Positions 13,048-15,465 of a DNA stretch of 15,465 bases are shown here, piece after piece. The stretch is from an uncultured Chlorobiaceae bacterium (lineage in GTDB: Bacteria; Bacteroidota; Chlorobiia; Chlorobiales; Chlorobiaceae). Made by a program: the position numbers and the translations under genes. Under the pieces are notes generated by a model. It saw only the letters and a program-made list of their open reading frames with translations. It did not search any database and was not told where the DNA came from. Position 1 is the first letter of the stretch, and each line of letters opens with the position of its first letter. The stretch covers positions 1-15,465 of the forward strand of contig CAIXCO010000320.1 of NCBI GenBank assembly GCA_903917955.1. Reading direction: 5' to 3'.

Positions 13048-15210
13048 ATGAGTACCCCTTTGACCAAATCATACAACAACGTTGCTACCCCTCCCACGTC
13101 AAATACCCTCCCTTTTTCACAAAAATGTAATCATCACAGCAGCTTTATAGAGTACATCGGAAAAGGCTACGTGAGCACTCAGGTGGTGTATGCTGATGGA
13201 AGAGCTGTTGATTTTATCTATTTGGAAACCAATACCGCTTACGAAACCCTGACGGCTCTCAAAAACGTGGTAGGCAAAAAAATATCGGAGGTTTTTCCCG
13301 ATATAGCCACCAGGCATCCCGAGTTTCTTGGAAAAATGATCATAGTTGCCGATACAGGAATTCCTGAGCGCTTTGAAATGTGCTTTAAACCTTCTGAGAC
13401 GTGGCTTGATACCACCTTGTATTGCCCAGAACATGGGTATCTGATTGCGATCATTGATGACATCACCAAACGCAAAGAGGCTGAAACTGTGCTCAAAAAA
13501 AGCGAAGAGCGATTCAGGGCCGTTTTTAACAGCCATTCCGCCATACAGGCTCTTCTTGACCCTGAGACAGGAAAGATTCTTGATGTCAACGAAAAGGCTA
13601 CGGGATGGTATGGGTGGTCGCTTGATGAACTCAAGCAGATGTACACCCGCGATATCAATACCTTGCCACCTGATGCCATCATAAGCAGCCTGAAATCAGT
13701 AGATGCCGGGGTGCACAATACCTTCAGTGGTTACCATCGGATGGCTGATGGCTCAATACGTGATGTAGAAATTTTCCGCAACAAAATCGAAATTGACGGC
13801 AAAGCGGTTGTTCACGCCATCATTCATGACGTTACTGACCGCAAGCGATACGAGTCGCTTAATGCATTCAGGATTCGCCTGCTCCAGATAGCCGAAACCT
13901 ATTCGGTGGAAGAGTTGCTGAGCATAACGCTTGACGAAGCTGAAAAGATAACGGGAAGTTCGATCGGGTTTGTTCACTTTGTTGACGAAAACCAGACGAC
14001 ACTCAACCTGCAGGCATGGTCGAGCAACACCCTGAAAAATATGTGCAAAGCGGAAACAGAAAACCGACACTATCCGCTCAATAAAGCCGGAGTATGGGCC
14101 GATGCCGTGCGTGAACGAAAAACGATTATTCATAATGATTATCCCGGCCTCGATCATCGTAAAGGTACGCCGGAGGGTCATGCTCAACTCAAGCGTGAAA
14201 TGGTTATACCGGTTATTCGGAATGAAAAAATAGTGGCAATTATGGGGGTCGGCAACAAGCCTGCGGATTATGATTATAAAGATGTTGAATGGGTAGAGAC
14301 ATTAGCCAATCAAGTCTGGGATATCATTGCCAACAAGATTACCGAGAATGAAAAAAACAAACTCGCCGCTCAACTGCAGAACTCATCAAAAATGGAGATG
14401 ATCGGTCAGCTTGCGGCAGGCATAGCCCACGAAATCAACAACCCGCTCAATTTTATTCTGCTCAACAGCAACAATATTGAGAGTGACTGTCAGGATCTTT
14501 TCGAACTCGTCAATGATTACCGTCATATCATTGAAAAAGTTGAGGCATCAACACCGGTTGCCGAAGAGATCATGCGCGTCAGAAACAAAGAGCGTGCATT
14601 CGACATTGATGATTTGATCTCCAGCATCCCGATAGCCCTGAAAAAATCAGAACAGGGGGTGGAGCGCATCACCACCATCACCCGGAGCATGAGGAATTTC
14701 TCTTACACTAACAGCAAGAACTCCTTCACTCCATTTGATATCAACAGCGCAATAGAAGAGACTCTCGTCATTGCAAAAAGCGAATACCGCGACGTTATTG
14801 CTCTTGACGTACAGCTCAATTCCCTGCCGCTGGTACTGTGCGATCCCTCCAAAATCAGCCAGGTGATCCTTAACCTCATCATCAACAGCGTCCATGCCAT
14901 CAAGTCACACAACAGAAGCGATACGGGACGTATAGAGGTCAAAACATGGGCAAGCAGCGACAACATCTCTTGCTCAATAAGCGATAACGGTCCGGGAATC
15001 GCTGAAAAGATCAGGGAGCGGATCTTTGAGCCCTTCTTCACAACAAAGGAGATCGGCAAAGGAACGGGACTCGGGCTCAGCATCAGCTATGACATCATCG
15101 TCAATCAACACAAGGGAACCATTATGGTTGAGTGTCCACCTGAGGGAGGCGCCGTGTTTACTTTTTCGCTGCCAAGAATTGTCTTGCCTTCAGCGCTTTC
15201 TTCCGAGTAA
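13048..15210 (+). CDS. Soluble hybrid-input sensor histidine kinase (PAS-PAS-GAF-HisKA-HATPase)
   Basis: This 720-residue protein has no membrane span, so it should sense cytoplasmic signals. Two PAS domains lie at about 33-145 (ending IAIIDDITKRKEAE) and 150-268 (SEERFRAVFNSHSAIQALL... IIHDVTDRKRYE). A GAF domain spans about 283-430 (LLSITLDEAEKITGSSIGFVHFV... MVIPVIRNEKIVAIMGVGNK). A short coiled linker leads to the phosphoacceptor H461 in AAGIAHEINNPLNFI. The ATPase domain has N613 (LNLIINSVHAI), DNGPGI at 646, FEPFFTTK and GTGLGLSI at 672-679. All catalytic boxes are intact and there is no receiver domain. No response regulator is seen nearby. It follows the second sigma cassette by 58 nt and may be co-transcribed. 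Its signal is unknown. Confidence 0.93.
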   Translation: MSTPLTKSYNNVATPPTSNTLPFSQKCNHHSSFIEYIGKGYVSTQVVYADGRAVDFIYLETNTAYETLTALKNVVGKKISEVFPDIATRHPEFLGKMIIVADTGIPERFEMCFKPSETWLDTTLYCPEHGYLIAIIDDITKRKEAETVLKKSEERFRAVFNSHSAIQALLDPETGKILDVNEKATGWYGWSLDELKQMYTRDINTLPPDAIISSLKSVDAGVHNTFSGYHRMADGSIRDVEIFRNKIEIDGKAVVHAIIHDVTDRKRYESLNAFRIRLLQIAETYSVEELLSITLDEAEKITGSSIGFVHFVDENQTTLNLQAWSSNTLKNMCKAETENRHYPLNKAGVWADAVRERKTIIHNDYPGLDHRKGTPEGHAQLKREMVIPVIRNEKIVAIMGVGNKPADYDYKDVEWVETLANQVWDIIANKITENEKNKLAAQLQNSSKMEMIGQLAAGIAHEINNPLNFILLNSNNIESDCQDLFELVNDYRHIIEKVEASTPVAEEIMRVRNKERAFDIDDLISSIPIALKKSEQGVERITTITRSMRNFSYTNSKNSFTPFDINSAIEETLVIAKSEYRDVIALDVQLNSLPLVLCDPSKISQVILNLIINSVHAIKSHNRSDTGRIEVKTWASSDNISCSISDNGPGIAEKIRERIFEPFFTTKEIGKGTGLGLSISYDIIVNQHKGTIMVECPPEGGAVFTFSLPRIVLPSALSSE

Positions 15211-15214
15211 TATG

Positions 15215-15234
15215 TTGCTTGGGCCATCAAGCAA
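15215..15234 (+). other. Hairpin between kinase and acylphosphatase genes
   Basis: TTGCTTG (15215-15221) and CAAGCAA (15228-15234) form a perfect 7-bp stem with a 6-nt loop, 4 nt after the kinase stop and 16 nt before the likely acylphosphatase start. No U-run follows. It could be a weak terminator or processing site, or could modulate the downstream start. Confidence 0.4.
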
Positions 15235-15250
15235 AATAGAATGCAAGAGC

Positions 15251-15465
15251 ATGAACAAAACGGAGATGGTAATGCAAAAAAGGGTACACCTGATTGTTAC
15301 GGGTGCAGTACAGGGTGTCGGGTTCAGAATGTTTATTGATCGGAAGGCAAGAGAGCTGAAGCTCTGCGGGTGGGTAAAAAACCGTATGGATGGCACCGTA
15401 GAAATTGATGCTCAAGGCCCGGAAGAAGCAATCGACGAGTTGCTCCTCCAGGCAAAAAGAGGGCC
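15251..15465 (+). CDS. acyP: Acylphosphatase, 5' part (cut by window edge)
   Basis: The first 71 codons are present; the family is usually about 90 residues, so roughly the last 20 are missing. It hydrolyses acyl phosphates such as carbamoyl- and acetyl-phosphate. The signature is clear: VTGAVQGVGFRMFIDRKA, with the phosphate-binding Arg at R26, and GWVKNRMDGTVE, with the catalytic Asn at N44. In-frame ATGs at 15251, 15266 and 15272 are all possible; the last (MQKRVHLIV) fits the usual family N-terminus best. It lies 40 nt behind the kinase, after a short hairpin. It is probably a housekeeping neighbour with no link to the kinase. Confidence 0.92.
   Translation, partial: MNKTEMVMQKRVHLIVTGAVQGVGFRMFIDRKARELKLCGWVKNRMDGTVEIDAQGPEEAIDELLLQAKRG

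Noticed and set aside
1..15465. CRISPR arrays, tRNA or rRNA genes, insertion sequences or phage genes
   Set aside because: No regularly spaced direct repeats, cloverleaf-like segments, transposase motifs or terminal inverted repeats with target duplications were seen on reading. The sigma-cassette pair is a diverged gene duplication with no transposase.

Overview
The window reads as a piece of a mesophilic, moderate-GC bacterial chromosome. My best guess is a green sulfur bacterium (Chlorobiaceae): most starts lack a clear Shine-Dalgarno sequence, and the gene mix includes sulfur-assimilation genes and paired ECF sigma factors. This is an inference from style and gene content; no marker gene in the window proves it.

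Left part, all on the minus strand and read from right to left: an Nramp-superfamily metal transporter (4832-3564), a 58-residue single-span membrane protein (3551-3375), a soluble MgtE-N/CBS regulator (3357-2107), an ECF sigma factor (2014-1433), its membrane-protein partner (1420-632), and, after a hairpin, a small secreted Ala/Lys-rich protein (430-218) followed by a terminator (86-116).

Centre, on the plus strand: cysK (5210-6163), a Family 2B encapsulin shell protein with a cyclic-nucleotide-binding-like domain (6224-7687), and a cysteine desulfurase carrying a ~328-residue low-complexity N-terminal extension (7773-9965). The last is the expected encapsulated cargo. Together they make a cysteine-synthesis / cysteine-desulfuration nanocompartment operon. 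A strong hairpin containing a 7-codon mini-ORF separates shell from cargo. Convergent with it, across a 15-bp terminator stem, is alanine dehydrogenase (11127-10024). L-alanine is the co-product of cysteine desulfuration, so this enzyme could dispose of it.

Right part, on the plus strand: a second ECF sigma / membrane-partner cassette (11556-12989), clearly paralogous to the left one and with the same 12-nt gene spacing, followed by a soluble PAS-PAS-GAF histidine kinase (13048-15210) and the start of an acylphosphatase gene cut by the window edge (15251-15465). The two sigma cassettes point outward and flank the metal-transport and encapsulin block like an inverted segmental duplication. The right-hand sigma factor has lost many basic residues in its DNA-binding segments.

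The most interesting elements are the encapsulin operon with its cargo-loading extension, the mirrored sigma/membrane cassettes, the non-canonical Nramp with its small membrane companion, and the shell-cargo hairpin.
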